Shown here: in pieces, positions 39,501 to 51,700 of the stretch
Layout: each line of letters starts with the position of its first letter
How positions within the stretch are numbered: the stretch's first letter is position 1
NCBI GenBank assembly: GCA_022605955.1
Contig: JAKCOZ010000003.1
Coordinates: 61,194,179 to 61,258,178 of the forward strand
Source: Rallus limicola
Lineage: Eukaryota > Chordata > Aves > Gruiformes > Rallidae
Length of the DNA: 64,000 nucleotides
Direction of reading: 5' to 3'
Notes under the pieces: generated by a model
What the model saw: the letters and a program-made list of their open reading frames with translations, nothing else
The model's database searches: none
What the model was told of the DNA's origin: nothing
Translations under genes and position numbers: made by a program

Positions 39501-40854
39501 TTCCAGAAGCCTGAAGACTTGCCCCAAAGAACCAACATGTTACCTCACAAGGAAATCAAGTGAGTTGTTCATCTTCTTACACAACAACCAATTTCAGTAA
39601 CAAACTTCTCACTGACAGCAGTGAATCACCAGGACATTTCCATGAGGAAGAAGGATGGCTCCAGACCAATGTGAGACAGCTTAGTTGCCAAGACAGCAGA
39701 GATGTCAGATACCTTTTCCCCTTTACATCCTGGACTGCAGTTAAAGAGCAGTGCCTTTGACATCTATAAAACACTGTGCTCACCCTGAATTGCACCCTGA
39801 GAAGCACGTCAGCTTAGCTCCCAGGGCACAAGATAAAATTTATATTGATTTTAGTGATGCAGAGCCGACGCCTGTATCCTCCTTTGCACCAGGAAGGGGG
39901 TACTAGACTAATAGATGACCTAACTTTTTCCCACAACAGATGGCCAACCCTGACAGTTGCTGGCCAAATGCCAGCGGGTGCACAAATGCTCCACCAGCAC
40001 TTAGAGAATGAGACAAATTGCTCACCCCACCAGCAGCCTGGCAGCAATAGGCGAGCAACAGGCAGAGGGGTAGAGAGGAGTGTGCAATGACAGACAACTC
40101 TGAAACACTTCAATGCCCAGGGGGAAAAAAAAAATACCCACAAGTCCCCAAAACATCACCTTTATTCTTAGTCTGAAGAGTCAGCTAAGAGCTGGAAAGA
40201 GAAGCTATGCAAGCCTTGAATGCATTCTGGTTAAATTCTTCCTTTGGGGTTATGGTTTGGATATTTTTGTTTGGATTTAAGTAAAATAAAATTTTAGAAC
40301 ACCTTTACTTGAGATGGGTTCACTTCAGCTAGGTACTTCTCCACATTCAACCACAAGTAACTGTGAGAAAGGCAGTTCTGGTAACACCAAGTTATTTATA
40401 TACTCTGCTAACAATGATGCTCAGGAGCACTGAGCACTGCTGCTTCATGAACAGAACTGCACACTTCTCTCAAGGTTTAAGTGCACCTACCTCAGAACAG
40501 TTCTAACAATGCACTTGACCTCTCCTAGTGCCAAATTTGTCTAGATACAAAGAAGTGAATGTTCCCTGCTGAGGAACAAAATGTCTGACTGCACAATACT
40601 GAAATTGTATTAATAGTTTCTTAAACTACTGCTAGTTTAAATGTTCCAGCACTCTGACACCATCAAGTCTTCTTTATTTATTCCAGTCTTGTTAGAAAGA
40701 AGCCAAACAAGAAGTGAACACCAGGAACCTAATTTGCACTGAACTATTTTGGCAGAACTGTGAATGAGTGTAACTTGATTGTAAAATTCAAGTTGTTCCC
40801 AAGCCCTTTCTCTCCACTGTCACCACCCTCAGTACATTATTTAAATGCACTCAC

Positions 40855-40978
40855 CAAAAGGTAACTCAAATCTTGTGTCCAGCAAAATTTTATGAGGAGT
40901 TGGGTTTTTTGTTCCACAGATTTCATCATGTTTCATTACAACTTCTGCCTCCAGCGTAGACCATTCCCCAGGGCCTTC
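40855..40978 (-). CDS. UNC13B: UNC13B exon: C-terminal half of C2A
   Basis: This 124-nt exon reads [20 protein letters not shown], then [20 protein letters not shown] and F, leaving G in phase 1. The acceptor is tgatttacag before GAAGGC and the donor is gtgagt. The GPGEW...[20 protein letters not shown] string is conserved in Munc13 C2A domains. The Munc13-2-like words STLEAE and GTKNPTPH separate it from Munc13-1, as I recall that sequence. It forms the last beta-strands of a C2A that does not bind calcium and instead mediates homodimer or RIM contacts. Confidence 0.96.
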
Positions 40979-41926
40979 CTGTAAATCACAAGCCACAGGT
41001 GAGTTTCAAGTCTGGCAGGTCTTTATGCAGTGACTGTCACATATTTGCTAAGATAAAAGACTCCAGGAAAGAGCCTTACAGTATTATCAAGACCTAGTAC
41101 CTGATTTTAACATCAAATGATCTCTATTCAGCACATGCTGGCAGCTTGTCTTCCAACCCTCAGAGGCCTTTAACAAGGCAGGCAACGAACACCTCCTAGC
41201 AGAACTACCACCTTGTCAGTGGAACTCAAAGGTAGGTCCTCAAAGGCAGGCACTGAGGTGGAGCTCAGCACCACACAGGCCTTTCAGACACACTGCTGGG
41301 CATCCCCACTCTTTTGCTGTTATGGACAACATAAGCTCTCTTTCCTTGCTCAAAGTCAACAAACTTCTGCGTAATTGCCTTGAAATCTGATGTAAAGAAA
41401 CAAACGTCCTTAGCTGCAAAAACTGCCAAATTCAGCAGTTAGGGCAGTTAAGAGACACTGGCACATCCCATTTCCTACAGTTCATATTAGCACCACTAGA
41501 CATTCCCTAACACTGCAACCAGAAACTTTACAAGATGATGTACACATGCTCTTGGCCTACCTTAAAGGTTGGCTTGTGTCTAATCAGGGCACCCTCTGTC
41601 TTTAGCAGGAAGTTACAGAAATTTGAGGATCAGACTAAGGAGTTGGTCCCTGTTTTCTGACTCTGTGTGAGTGAAATGAGACCAAAGGTCCCTAAATGAA
41701 GCTCAGTTTTGGTCTCACTGTTGGGACCATGCTTAAAAACAAAAAACAACACACACACACACACACCCCAGACCCAATATAGCCCTCTCCCCACACCCAG
41801 CCTTCTTGGCTTTGAAAGTGGAAATTTTGCTGAGGAGCACAGTCCTGAGCTGCACCACACTAGATTTGTAACACATTAACTACCAACACTGGGGCTGTCA
41901 AAACAAAGCTTTTGTGTCAGCTTAAC
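40979..41926 (-). other. UNC13B: UNC13B intron
   Basis: A short intron of 0.95 kb with a CA microsatellite at 41748-41766 and no other structure that I see. Confidence 0.85.
41748..41766. repeat. CA microsatellite
   Basis: About nine CA units inside the 0.95-kb C2A intron. Confidence 0.85.
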
Positions 41927-42044
41927 CTCATCAGATTGATGAATGGCCTTCAGAGCAATCCACACAGTCCCAACCAGGGTGTCCCAGATAAGTCCTTTGT
42001 TCCATACTTCAACAATTAGGCCCAGGTCCAGCCGACTGATCTCA
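41927..42044 (-). CDS. UNC13B: UNC13B exon: central C2A strands
   Basis: This 118-nt exon reads [20 protein letters not shown], then [19 protein letters not shown]. Its first base completes Phe of FMFEIS with TT from the previous exon; it ends in phase 0 before EGPGEW. The acceptor is ttcttgcag before TGAGATC. The donor is gttaag, with T at +3, the least standard donor among the C2A exons. [26 protein letters not shown] is the hallmark of Munc13 C2A. The wording matches the Munc13-2 paralogue, with Ile at LGLIVEV and His at AIHQSDE as local differences. Confidence 0.97.
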
Positions 42045-45000
42045 CTGCAAGAAAAGGCAGCACAGGTGAGGAAAAAACCAGGATACAATCTAATTCTGCT
42101 TTAGGTTCTGCATTGTGACCACGATTGGATTCCAAATAAACTCTTTCCACACAGCTACAAGAGAGCTTCTGGAAGCATGTGGTTGAGGCAGCTCATACTC
42201 ACAGGGAACACTAGTTTCTATAATGACTGATCTATCACAGATAAACACTAGCTGCACAAAGATGGCAAACTGAAACCCTGAAATAAGTCATGCATGGACT
42301 AACAATTGGGAACTCATCTCGGCAGCTGTGCACCCAGGAGGAGGAAGCGTATCTTGGGCTAACACCTAGAAGTGAGCTGTTCTTTGTCATCAGGAACCCC
42401 ATTTCCAACAAAGCAGGTGCACCCCTTCCCTTGGCAGCACAGCAACACAAGTGTACTGTAGCAGGTCCAAACATGCCAATACTTCTCTGTGAGTGGAGCA
42501 GGCACACACCAAAAGTAGCAGTCCTTAACCCCAGACGGCTGCATCAGCAGCACTACCTACTGCTCAGGGCTGCACTGCACAGCCTCTGCTCCAGCACTAG
42601 CTCCTTCCTCTGAGTGATGCTGCAGAGTCATGAGACCCTCTGACAGCCATACAGTCACAGGACCACTGAGTGCCAAGTCCTTGGAAACACCTATCTGAAG
42701 GTTCTCCTGAACATTTCTGCTGTCATTAAGGAAACTATGCACCTTAAATTAGCTTCTTCCCAATACTTCATATAATTTATGCCTCCCTCTTCCATGCTGG
42801 CTCATAACATGCCTACTTAGGAACAGCCTAACACACAGACAGCCAGAATGCTGGTAAAAACACTGAGGTAGAGAAGAATCTTGATTCAGCAGTTGATATG
42901 CAACTGTATCACGCTTACCCCTAACAAGGGAAATTGCTCCTACTCCTCTGAGCTCCGGACTTACCTTTGGTATAACTGCTCATCTTCAAAAGTGGGTATA
43001 TTGGACACACAGTTCTGCTGCCTGCTATCCTTCTGTCCAAATATATCCACGTCATCAATGGAAATTAAAAGGACATTAGTCACTAATTTCTACAGACTGC
43101 CATCATGGCCAAAAAATTTCTGCAAATCCCAGTACCTATATGAGCTTTGCCACAGAGACTTCATACTGCCTTAAAGAGAGCATGTTGTGTCTACAATGTT
43201 GAAGATAAACCCTACAGCTACAGGAAAGCACACCTGTTTTAAACCCACAGTAATTGAGGTCAGGAGTGTCCAGGACTTGGGTGACAGTCTACATAGTTCA
43301 AAATCAAGCTGTTTCACAAGCCTGTTCTGAGTTTGCTGCTAACATCTTGAAACTGAGTCTCCAGCTCCCTCCGGTTATCACTGTTCAATATGGCCAAACT
43401 AACAATTAGACACCTGCACCATCACTGCTCTGCCTTCCCACTGCTTCCCCTGTGGAAGATGATGTTTATCTGAGCTCAGAAACTTACAACAACAACAGAA
43501 ATTACTCATTTTCTGCTGGCTGGACTAGTGTGAGGCCAGAAAGGGAAGTGAAGGAATACTGTAAAACCACATACACTGACACTTGAACATACACTGACAG
43601 AGCAAGATATTGATCACATCAAGCAAATCAGATCATATGACACCCAATGGGCTTCCATACAGAATTCCACAGAACAGGTCACTAGATAAGAGAGAAAAAT
43701 AAAAAGGTTTCAAGTACAGTGGTTTGATCGCCTTTGTGTGTCCTTTTCTCCACCTTCCGGTTAGATGCAGAATAGCTTCAAAGAACAAAAGAGCCCAGAC
43801 TGGAATCCCATGTCCCTCCCCTTTCACACGCACACAGAATTTAAAGGACAGACAATTCTAATACTGATTTAATCATCATGCTCCGAACACCAGTTTGCAC
43901 TTTGATTCAAGAGATGCTTGCTGCAAACATGCAGTCCTTTTAAAGCTGCTTCGAAAATTAGAAGATGCCCCCAGACAATACATTAAAACTCTTACTGGTC
44001 TGATAAATAAACGAATTAAAACAATCCCAGAGCCCCAAATTCTGAAGTGTTATGTCTCTCGAGGAGTTTGGAAGCAAAAACAACAAAGACTGATAGGAAG
44101 CATTTCCATGGTTGTAGTCTATTCTTCTGCTATGTCTCATAAAAAAAGATAAACACAAACACAAACAGGAAAAGCATCCTTCCCTCGGGGAAAAACTACT
44201 GTGTTCAAAAGCCTTCTCCAACTCAAGAAAGAAAAAGAGCAAAGTAGTGAATAGTAATACTGGAATATCTGTACTATTTCTCCTGGGACAACTTAATGTA
44301 CACGGGATCATGCAAAGCACGTTCCCTGCCACGTGTAATATTTCTTTTATAAACATCAGAACAACTTTACTGTTGCCTGGCTGAAGCAGGTATGATAATA
44401 GCAAGGTAGTTCAGCTAATATTCTGCTTTCATATCCCCTAGCAACTAATTATGGAGCTCCACAGTGACCTTACAGCATGCTAGCTAAGCTCCCAGATGAT
44501 ATGGGAAAGCAGTTCCAGGAGCTGTTGGGAGAGGAAGGAGGAGGAGGAGCAACTGTGAGAAGCGTCATCACACACCATTCTTAAAATACTGGTAAGCAGC
44601 CTCCTCTGTATGCTGGCTATGTTTAAAGCTGGTTTCTGTCCACAGGATGAGAACAAGTCATAGGAAGAATGAGTTTGTAATTTGGGTATGTGATTTGGCA
44701 GGTACAATGCCTAACCTCACCTCAGTCCTGCATGGTTTATTAAATCAGTGATAGCCACAGCCCCTGTCTGACCAGGAACTGCAGAACTGAGATGGTGATG
44801 TTCAGGAGCACAGGTGTTTTGCCAGATGCCAAAAGGATAGCCTCCAGACTCTCCATGCAGAAGCACACACTTCATGTGCCGCTCCAAAAGCGGAGTATCA
44901 CCAAACAAGGGAGATGGAAGCACAGTTATGATGGCAAGACTGTACTAACCCAGAGGAACTCCTCCACCAGAGGTAAAAGCTTTCCACTTTCAGCAGAAAA

Positions 45001-46238
45001 TAATCAACTGCCACTGGCTTGGGAAACACACACATAAAATCTCACGTGGGTGACTTATTCCAGGTGCTATGTAAACACCTCAGACCTACTCCAAAGAAGC
45101 ATTGCTAGCTTTGACTCCACAAGATGCACACACCACCATTTGCCCTGCTACAACAGCGTCCATGTTAAATTCACAGAAGAGCACTCGGAGTCCAGGGTTT
45201 AGTCAGTGTAGTTTACTTTGCCTTACAAAGTAATAGAAACAGAAGCAAATGCAATAAATCAGAGTAATTCATCCAGTGGCAATAAAACCCCAAACAAACA
45301 AAAAAAACCACCCCACAAACCTACCACTCAAAGATATTGGGAAATCCCTGGCTACATGTCAGGACTATGAGGATCAGAGTAAATCAGAAGTGTCAATTGC
45401 ACCAGAAACCCTAGGAGAACTGGAACTGGTTCTGCTGCTCATGGCAGGGACTGGCAGCCCCTCAGGCTGCAGCAGGAGAGTTGGAAATGGGCACCAGGCC
45501 AATGGCAGAAAGCATCAGCACACAAGAGTGGTATCCTAGATCATCATGTGAAGGCCCTGTGTACACTAACAACAGTCCTTAGTTGCTCTGACCAGCCTCA
45601 CCCGTGGCCTCCCCCCTCACCTCTTCCTGTGCCCCAGGAGCTCCCTTTAAACTCAGACTGAGGCCTTCAGCCCTTGCCTAAACTACCTCGTTGGTGTCCT
45701 CATCTCCAGCTTAGCGGCAGCTGTACCCATGCCTGGTTATGGGCTCAACCCACTGACTTTCCAGCTCAACCTCACTGAGACTTGCCTCATCAAAGTAGAC
45801 CTGATTGGCAATTCCTGGACTTTGTCTGACCATGATTATTATTAAAAAACACAACTCTGAGCCTGATTTGCTAATCTGCCCTCCCAGCTTCATCTCAGTC
45901 CTGCCTCATTACTACCAACTTACATGATGATGTGACTGCTCGGCAGGCACGGCCCTGATCCTCAGGCCTGCCTCACTGCTGCTGCCCAGGGACTGTGGGT
46001 CTGGGTCCTGGCTAGTGAGGACCCTGCCCTACCAGTCATCCTATCACATTCTGCTTCTGGCTTCCTGTCCCTGTGGGAGCAGCTGACCTTCACTGCACCT
46101 TGACACACAGGTCTAAGAACAGGAATCCAGGCAGCCTGACAACTACTCCAGCCAGCCCGTGGCACAGGTAGACACAATTCCCCAATACACATCACCCTCA
46201 GCATGGGTCAATACATACAACAGCAACGTCATACTCAC
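42045..46238 (-). other. UNC13B: UNC13B intron (4.2 kb)
   Basis: No coding exon is seen. The right part (about 45550-46190) is unusually C/T-rich and looks repeat-derived. The rest is ordinary AT-rich intron. Confidence 0.75.
45550..46190. repeat. C/T-rich repeat-like block, unclassified
   Basis: A plus-strand run of phrases such as cagcctcacccgtggcctcc, ccccaggagctccctttaaa and caggcctgcctcactgctgc, unlike the flanking intron. It suggests a decayed LTR or other interspersed repeat. I cannot place ends or family. Confidence 0.3.
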
Positions 46239-46338
46239 AACATGAAGTCCTGTTCCCAGCAGGGCTGGTCACCTCGCACGGCCACCGTCGTGCTCTTCAC
46301 ATTTTGCACTTTCAGGGTGACATATGTGTTGAATTTAT
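46239..46338 (-). CDS. UNC13B: UNC13B exon: N-terminal C2A strands
   Basis: This 100-nt exon reads [20 protein letters not shown], then [13 protein letters not shown]. It begins with AT completing Asp (G from the 30-nt exon) and ends with TT of Phe. The acceptor is cctttcctag before ATAAATT and the donor is gtgagt. [34 protein letters not shown] is the core of Munc13-1 and Munc13-2 C2A. The only local oddity is Cys in QPCWEQ, where both mammalian paralogues, as I remember them, have Ser. Confidence 0.97.
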
Positions 46339-46769
46339 CTAGGAAAGGAGAGGCAAAAGGTTATCTCCTTCAGTACACCCTTTCATCGCATAAGCACAAC
46401 ATTTAGAGGTTTTCAGTCCATATGTTGCATCCCAGGGGGACCCAAAAGAAAAAGGACATATGAGAAGACACCACTGGGTTAAGGAGACAAATATTCAAGA
46501 CATTTATCACCCACCATCAAATTTTCAATCACTTTTTTTTTTTTTTGAGACAATCATGCACAAACAAAACCAGGCAGCTAAGCACAGTAAGCGAGGGTCA
46601 GAGTGTAAAACCCTGAAGAACAGAGCTTGTTGTAAAGTGCTGCTCCCTGAAATGCAGACAAGAGGCAGACACAGCCTGAAGGAAGAGGGTCCATCATGCA
46701 GACCATGCAGGATGAACAAACTTGCAAAACGTACAAGTAAGAAGCAGTTAGGCTGATCATATTATCTCT

Positions 46770-46853
46770 TTCCCTTCTGACCCAGCTGCTCTCCTAGTTC
46801 CCTTCTGACCCAGCTGCTCTCCTAGTTCCCTTCTGACCCAGCTGCTCTCCTGG
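46770..46853. repeat. 28-bp unit repeated three times in tandem
   Basis: The unit starts ttcccttctgacccagctgc and ends tctcctag. Copies 1 and 2 are identical and copy 3 ends ctgg instead of ctag. Near-identity points to a recent expansion. Each copy is pyrimidine-rich on the plus strand. Confidence 0.95.
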
Positions 46854-48125
46854 TTTCCCACTCACAAGTCCACAAAAAACTTTACTGATCAGCCAGGGAG
46901 AGGAAGAAAATATAGTGATTCATGCTAAGTGTGCTAGAGCTGATCTGTACTGCTATGTAACCTAGAAGAATCACATTACACTTGACAGATAATGCTTTGT
47001 TTAGATCATTTGCTTTTTATTTTAAATATGAAGAAAAAGCTGGAACAACTTTTTCCTAGTTGCTTCTATCTTTGCTAGGTTAAGCATCTAGAAAGCACTG
47101 TACATATTTTAATACTTCAATATTCCCCTACATCTTTTCCCAGAGTTAGTTAGAACTCAGTCAATTTTAATACTGCCAAAATTTTCATGCAATATTGCTG
47201 AGAGCTACTATAGCATCTCCCAGCATCTAGCTTCAGGCTTGATAACAGAAATGAAGAAAAGGGAAACTACATGACCCAAAAGCTCAAGAAAAAGTGGGAG
47301 GCACTGAAAGTCAGATTCCCTCATATCTAGATATACCACCCGCATCCTCTGGGGACACAGCCTGCCCACGAAGCCACAAGATTCAGTGGAGTTAAATCTA
47401 GACCACAGGACAAGTATCTTGCAGCTGTGATCAGGCTTCTTGATTAGAGAAACGATAAGATACACGTTGTCCCCCTTCCAGTCGGGGCACTCAGCGTTCC
47501 TTCCCCAGAAATTCAAGGCTGGTGCCTACATAGGACATGGACAAGAAGACTTTGGAAGCTTTCAGCTATAACCTGAGGATGTCTACATCAAGAGAATAAA
47601 GCTGAACAAGTCAGTCATAAATACAGCTGTGCAATTGCTTTGGGTCTAAAGACCTGAATTCTGCTATTCCAGAAGGAAACCACACATCAAATTTCATTCT
47701 ATAAACCTATTTATCTGCTAAGGGATTCCTTGCTAGCTACTGAACCACAATGAAACAGTTGTCTAGACTGTAAATTCTGGGTGCCACCAGCTCTCTGTTT
47801 TTTGTTTATTATGCAGACAAAACCTAGTGGATGGGATTTCAGTCCCAAGCACAGCTATTATGGACTGCCACATAACAGAATTAACCACTTCAGCTGCCCC
47901 CATCAGGATTGCAGAGGCACTGAATCCAGACAGGCACACACATTCTGCTTGGTGCACATTTTCAGATCCTGTCTTTAGCAGGGAAAGAGGAAATATGACA
48001 GGGAAGGGCAGGATGGGAATAGGTGACTGCAAAGGAACACCTTGTCTCACTCATCACCTATTCAGCTAAGGTGAGCAGGTAGAGGTTTCTCAGCACTGTG
48101 ACACCAGGTCACATCCTGGAGGGCT

Positions 48126-48561
48126 ACTAAGCTGGTGAGGGGCCTGGAACACAGGCCTTACGAGGAGCGGCTGAGGGAGCTGGGATTGTTCAGCCTGGAG
48201 AAGAGGAGGCTCAGGGGAGACTCTATAGGAGCTCTCTATAACTTCCTGAAGGGAGGTTGTGGTGAGCTGGGGGTCGGCCTCTTCTCCCGTGTAGACAGTG
48301 ACAGAACTAGAGGGAATGGTGTCAAGCTGCGCCAGGGGAGATTCAGGCTGGACATTAGGAAGCATTAGGAAAGGGTAGTCAGGCACTGGAATGCACTGCC
48401 CAGGGAGGTGGTGGAGTCACCAACCCTGGAGGTGTTCAAGGAAAGACTAGATGTTGTATTGAGGGACATGGTTTAGTGGGAGCTAGTAGTAATAGGTGAA
48501 TGGTTGGACTGGATGATCTTTTAGGTCTTTTCCAACCTTGATAATTCTGTGATTCTGTGAT
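48126..48561 (+). mobile_element. CR1 LINE fragment with intact 3' octamers
   Basis: Reads from the part coding [20 protein letters not shown] through [10 protein letters not shown] to the 3' end gataattctgtgattctgtga, with two ATTCTGTG octamers. The reverse-transcriptase C-terminal frame is readable for about 70 codons and then breaks. It is antisense to UNC13B and close to the 30-nt exon. The right end is sharp; the left is approximate. Confidence 0.93.
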
Positions 48562-48720
48562 CCTCAAGCTTTGCACTAACTCAGGCTGCCTGGACTCTCA
48601 TAGTAACTTCTGTCACTCCTAGGAGTGACACTCTAGGAGGCAGATGAGAAATGGAGGCAACAGCACAAACAGGAGAGTGCAGGTGTCATCACTGATGCAA
48701 ATTAGTCGAGCACAGCTTAC

Positions 48721-48750
48721 CTGGTGGTCCTTGGAGTTTAGCTTTTTTTA
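48721..48750 (-). CDS. UNC13B: UNC13B 30-nt microexon (KKAKLQGPP)
   Basis: Only 30 nt long: TA (completing Val), KKAKLQGPP, then G of Asp. The donor is gtaagc. The acceptor is tttacag, preceded by T and C homopolymers. The product aligns with VKRAKLQGSPDK near the Munc13-2 N-terminus, the first strand and turn of C2A, so it is a genuine constitutive-looking exon despite its size. The exon itself has an A7 run next to the acceptor. The preceding exon with the initiator Met (MSLLCVR in mammals) was not found up to 64000 and must lie further upstream. Confidence 0.9.
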
Positions 48751-48759
48751 CTGTAAAGG

Positions 48760-48787
48760 AAAAAAAAAAAGGGGGGGGGGGGGGGGG
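48760..48787 (-). repeat. Homopolymer pair at the microexon acceptor (G17 next to A11 on the plus strand)
   Basis: On the transcript strand this is C17 followed by T11 and then cctttacag. It supplies the whole pyrimidine tract of the 30-nt exon. Slippage here could change exon recognition, and the assembled count is uncertain. Confidence 0.85.
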
Positions 48788-51700
48788 AAGAGGCCATTAG
48801 TAATTTTGTCCTGCTACAGTTTAATTTGATTCATAGCATTACATTAACGGACAACACCCTCCAGTAGAGGCCTGGTGGAGGGAAATCCGTGCTTGTTTTA
48901 ACAGTTTAACAGACCTGGAAGCAAAACACCTTCTTTATCCCATCTCAGCTCTCTAAATCAGTACACTTAAAATAATCACAGGATTACAATTCGGAAAGCA
49001 ATGTAATATAGCTAACACAAAGAAACTTCAAAACCAGTCCTTTTGCAACCAAAGTTACTGCTGCTTAGCAAGGTGTCATTTCAGACCTCCTCACTTACAA
49101 TGTTATAGGTGCTCTAGAAGAAAAACATTTCTGTAAAAACAATCTCTTCTCAACAGTGCAGAGCAGACCCTCAAACACAACTTGAAAATAATCAAGCCTG
49201 AATAGTAGCTCTATAGTATGACATCTGTAAATCAAATTAATACACTACACCAAAGCAGCAGCACTCTAAACTCACATGTCACTTTTCCAAGCCCTCCTCT
49301 GTTAATTTAATTCCAAGACCATATCCAAACCCATGGCTAGAACATTAAACAGCAGTGGCTCTTATCTCACTGGATGGAGAAGATCCCTGTCTACTTAGGA
49401 GAGACTTGTTTACATTTATCGTTTGCAAGCTCATATCCTCACTGGTATCACTACATGTAAGCACTTAAAAGACGACATCTCTAGGCCCCAGCTAGTTTTC
49501 CCAGGGGAAAACTAACACTTAGAAGAAAAAAAAACATTAAACAAGCTAGGGAGCAAGATACACCTGAGAGTAAAAAGATTAAAAACTGATGTACTGCAGT
49601 TTCCTCCAGAAAACAGAGTCCCCAACACTTACTAAAGGCTCAGAGCCTAACTTTGAAGGTAAGTGTTCAAGAAGGAAACATTACAACATAACAACTGTTA
49701 CACAGCTCCATGTACAGAGCTGGGATAGAGTGTGGTGCTGGAGAACACTCTTGGTATTTGAGAAACTCTCCTTTGCAGACATTTACAGCCCAGGCACACA
49801 TCTGTGAGAAGAAATGCTGTAACGGGCAGGGTATGAGGCAGAACTGTCTCAAGGAGAAGTGAGTTTTTACCCAGGCTGCCAAGGCCTACAAGCCTTTAGG
49901 CCCAAAACAAACAGGTTTAATTTCTCCCAGGTTAAGTGCCTGAAGCATTCCTGATGCTAAACCTAATAGTGCAAGCAAAGCTTACAAGGGGGGGGTGTGT
50001 TCCTGCTGAATGAAGAGGCAGATTCCTGTTTAATCTCCAAATCAATCAGTCCATTAAACTACTGACAAACAGACATGGCAATCTAACTCCTTTCTAGGTG
50101 CCTTCGGGATACCACACAAAAGCAGGCATATCTCGAAATACTGCCCTGGAGTGGGCAGACACCAGCCCATCTCTGATCCTCCCCTCACCCCACCCCTGCC
50201 CTTGCAAGGAGCTGGAGACAAAGGAACAAGTGCATGTGCTTGAGGAGAGGAAAAAGGGAGAGAGGGGGCTGGCGACGAACAGGAAGCTTCAGCTGATCTC
50301 TCTCCATTAGTAACAAGCTCCACTGGTATTAGAAGGTAGGCAGAGGAAACTCTGAGGCAGAAACTTGGTGTTATTTGTCAAAAGAACAGCTAGGGTGGGA
50401 CAAAGGCTCGTAGACACAGGGACACCTGCTCTGCAACAAGATGCAAATATACAGATGCTGTCTGTACACTGTGGTTTTCATCTCTAAATATCGAGGTTTA
50501 TGTGATGAAAGGCAACAAACCCTGCACTGCCTCAGCATGCAGAAAAGAGCGTCTGTGGGACTTCAAGAGCTGTCCCAGCACTTGTGGCAACAGGGCAGCA
50601 ACCAGGCCAAACAAAGTTCACAAGCCTGCTACACACCCACATCACACAAGTGGGGTCTTGTACCATTGGAAGCCAGAAAGTTCCAGAGAAGTGACTTGCA
50701 CATATTTATTTTGTTAGCTGACTAGAAAGCACTTCCCAAGTGTGATAAAAGTCAGAGCAAAGGTGCAGCTCCCACATCTCAGGATCAGGACTGGCCGTGA
50801 GGTAGCAGGGTGAGTGTCCCAGAGCGCAGAGCTGGGAAGAGCTGCTGGACACTGCCAGGTCCCACCGCTGCTCGGCCCAGGGAATTCATGGGCCGGGTGC
50901 CGGGCACAGAGCAGCATCCACCCTGCCACTGCAGAAGGACCACAGCTTTGGAAAAGCACAGTAAGGGTAGTTTCCCAGGGGAGACTGTTGAACCCACACC
51001 TGCTCATTTGTCTCACTGGAGCTCCTCTCTATGTGCTCAAGGACGGGCACAAAGGAGTAAGGAAGAAAGCCTGACGCACTTAACAGTTAATTACTCAGTG
51101 TTGCAACAAAGGCTGAAAACTCAGTGCTGCTCCAGGGGCAGGGGCAAGAGGACAGCCAGCGTAAATCAAGTCATGCGAGACAGTATTTTATGCAGGAAAA
51201 TCTGTATCACAAAAGGAAATGGTTCTGGCTAACACTCAGCCACACCAGGTTTTACAGATACAGCTGCTTCTGCATGGCCACGAAGTAAAAACCTGAAGAC
51301 ACAGGAAGCCAAAGAGCTGCCCCAGAGGAGTCCTGACTCGCTCTCACTGGCACTTCTGGACTCCACTTTTTTAAACTATCTGGAAATGTTAAATTCCATT
51401 TGGTTTCAAATGGCTTCTTGCAGCAAGCTGGGCACCACAGAGGCAAACACTGGGCTGTGCTGAACCTTATTTCCCACCCCCCCCCCAGCCATTGCAATGC
51501 TGGAAGGGAAGGGCAGGAGGGAGGGAACAAAAATGATAGAAAAATCAGAAAGGGAAGTGAGACCAAGAGGTTTGCACTGCCAAGCGTGAGCAGTGTGAGA
51601 GGCAGGTGGAAGAGATGCACCTCCTCTCACTGCACAAGTGGAGATTCGTTTAGTCACTAAAAAAAAAAAAAAAAAGATGTGCCTATCAGAGACACAGCTA

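Larger units (their letters stand above)
32070..40854 (-). other. UNC13B: UNC13B intron (8.8 kb)
   Basis: Contains a plus-oriented CR1 (35975-36531), an unclassified GC-rich block (about 35380-35720), an A-run (33969-33985) and a T-run (39388-39405). Open frames such as 33299-33784 (161 codons) show no domain or composition that I would accept as coding. Confidence 0.75.
46339..48720 (-). other. UNC13B: UNC13B intron with CR1 and a 28-bp triplicate
   Basis: A 2.4-kb intron containing a T-run (46531-46546), a 28-bp tandem triplicate (46770-46853) and a CR1 (48126-48561) ending 160 nt from the upstream exon's donor. I see no coding exon. Confidence 0.8.
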
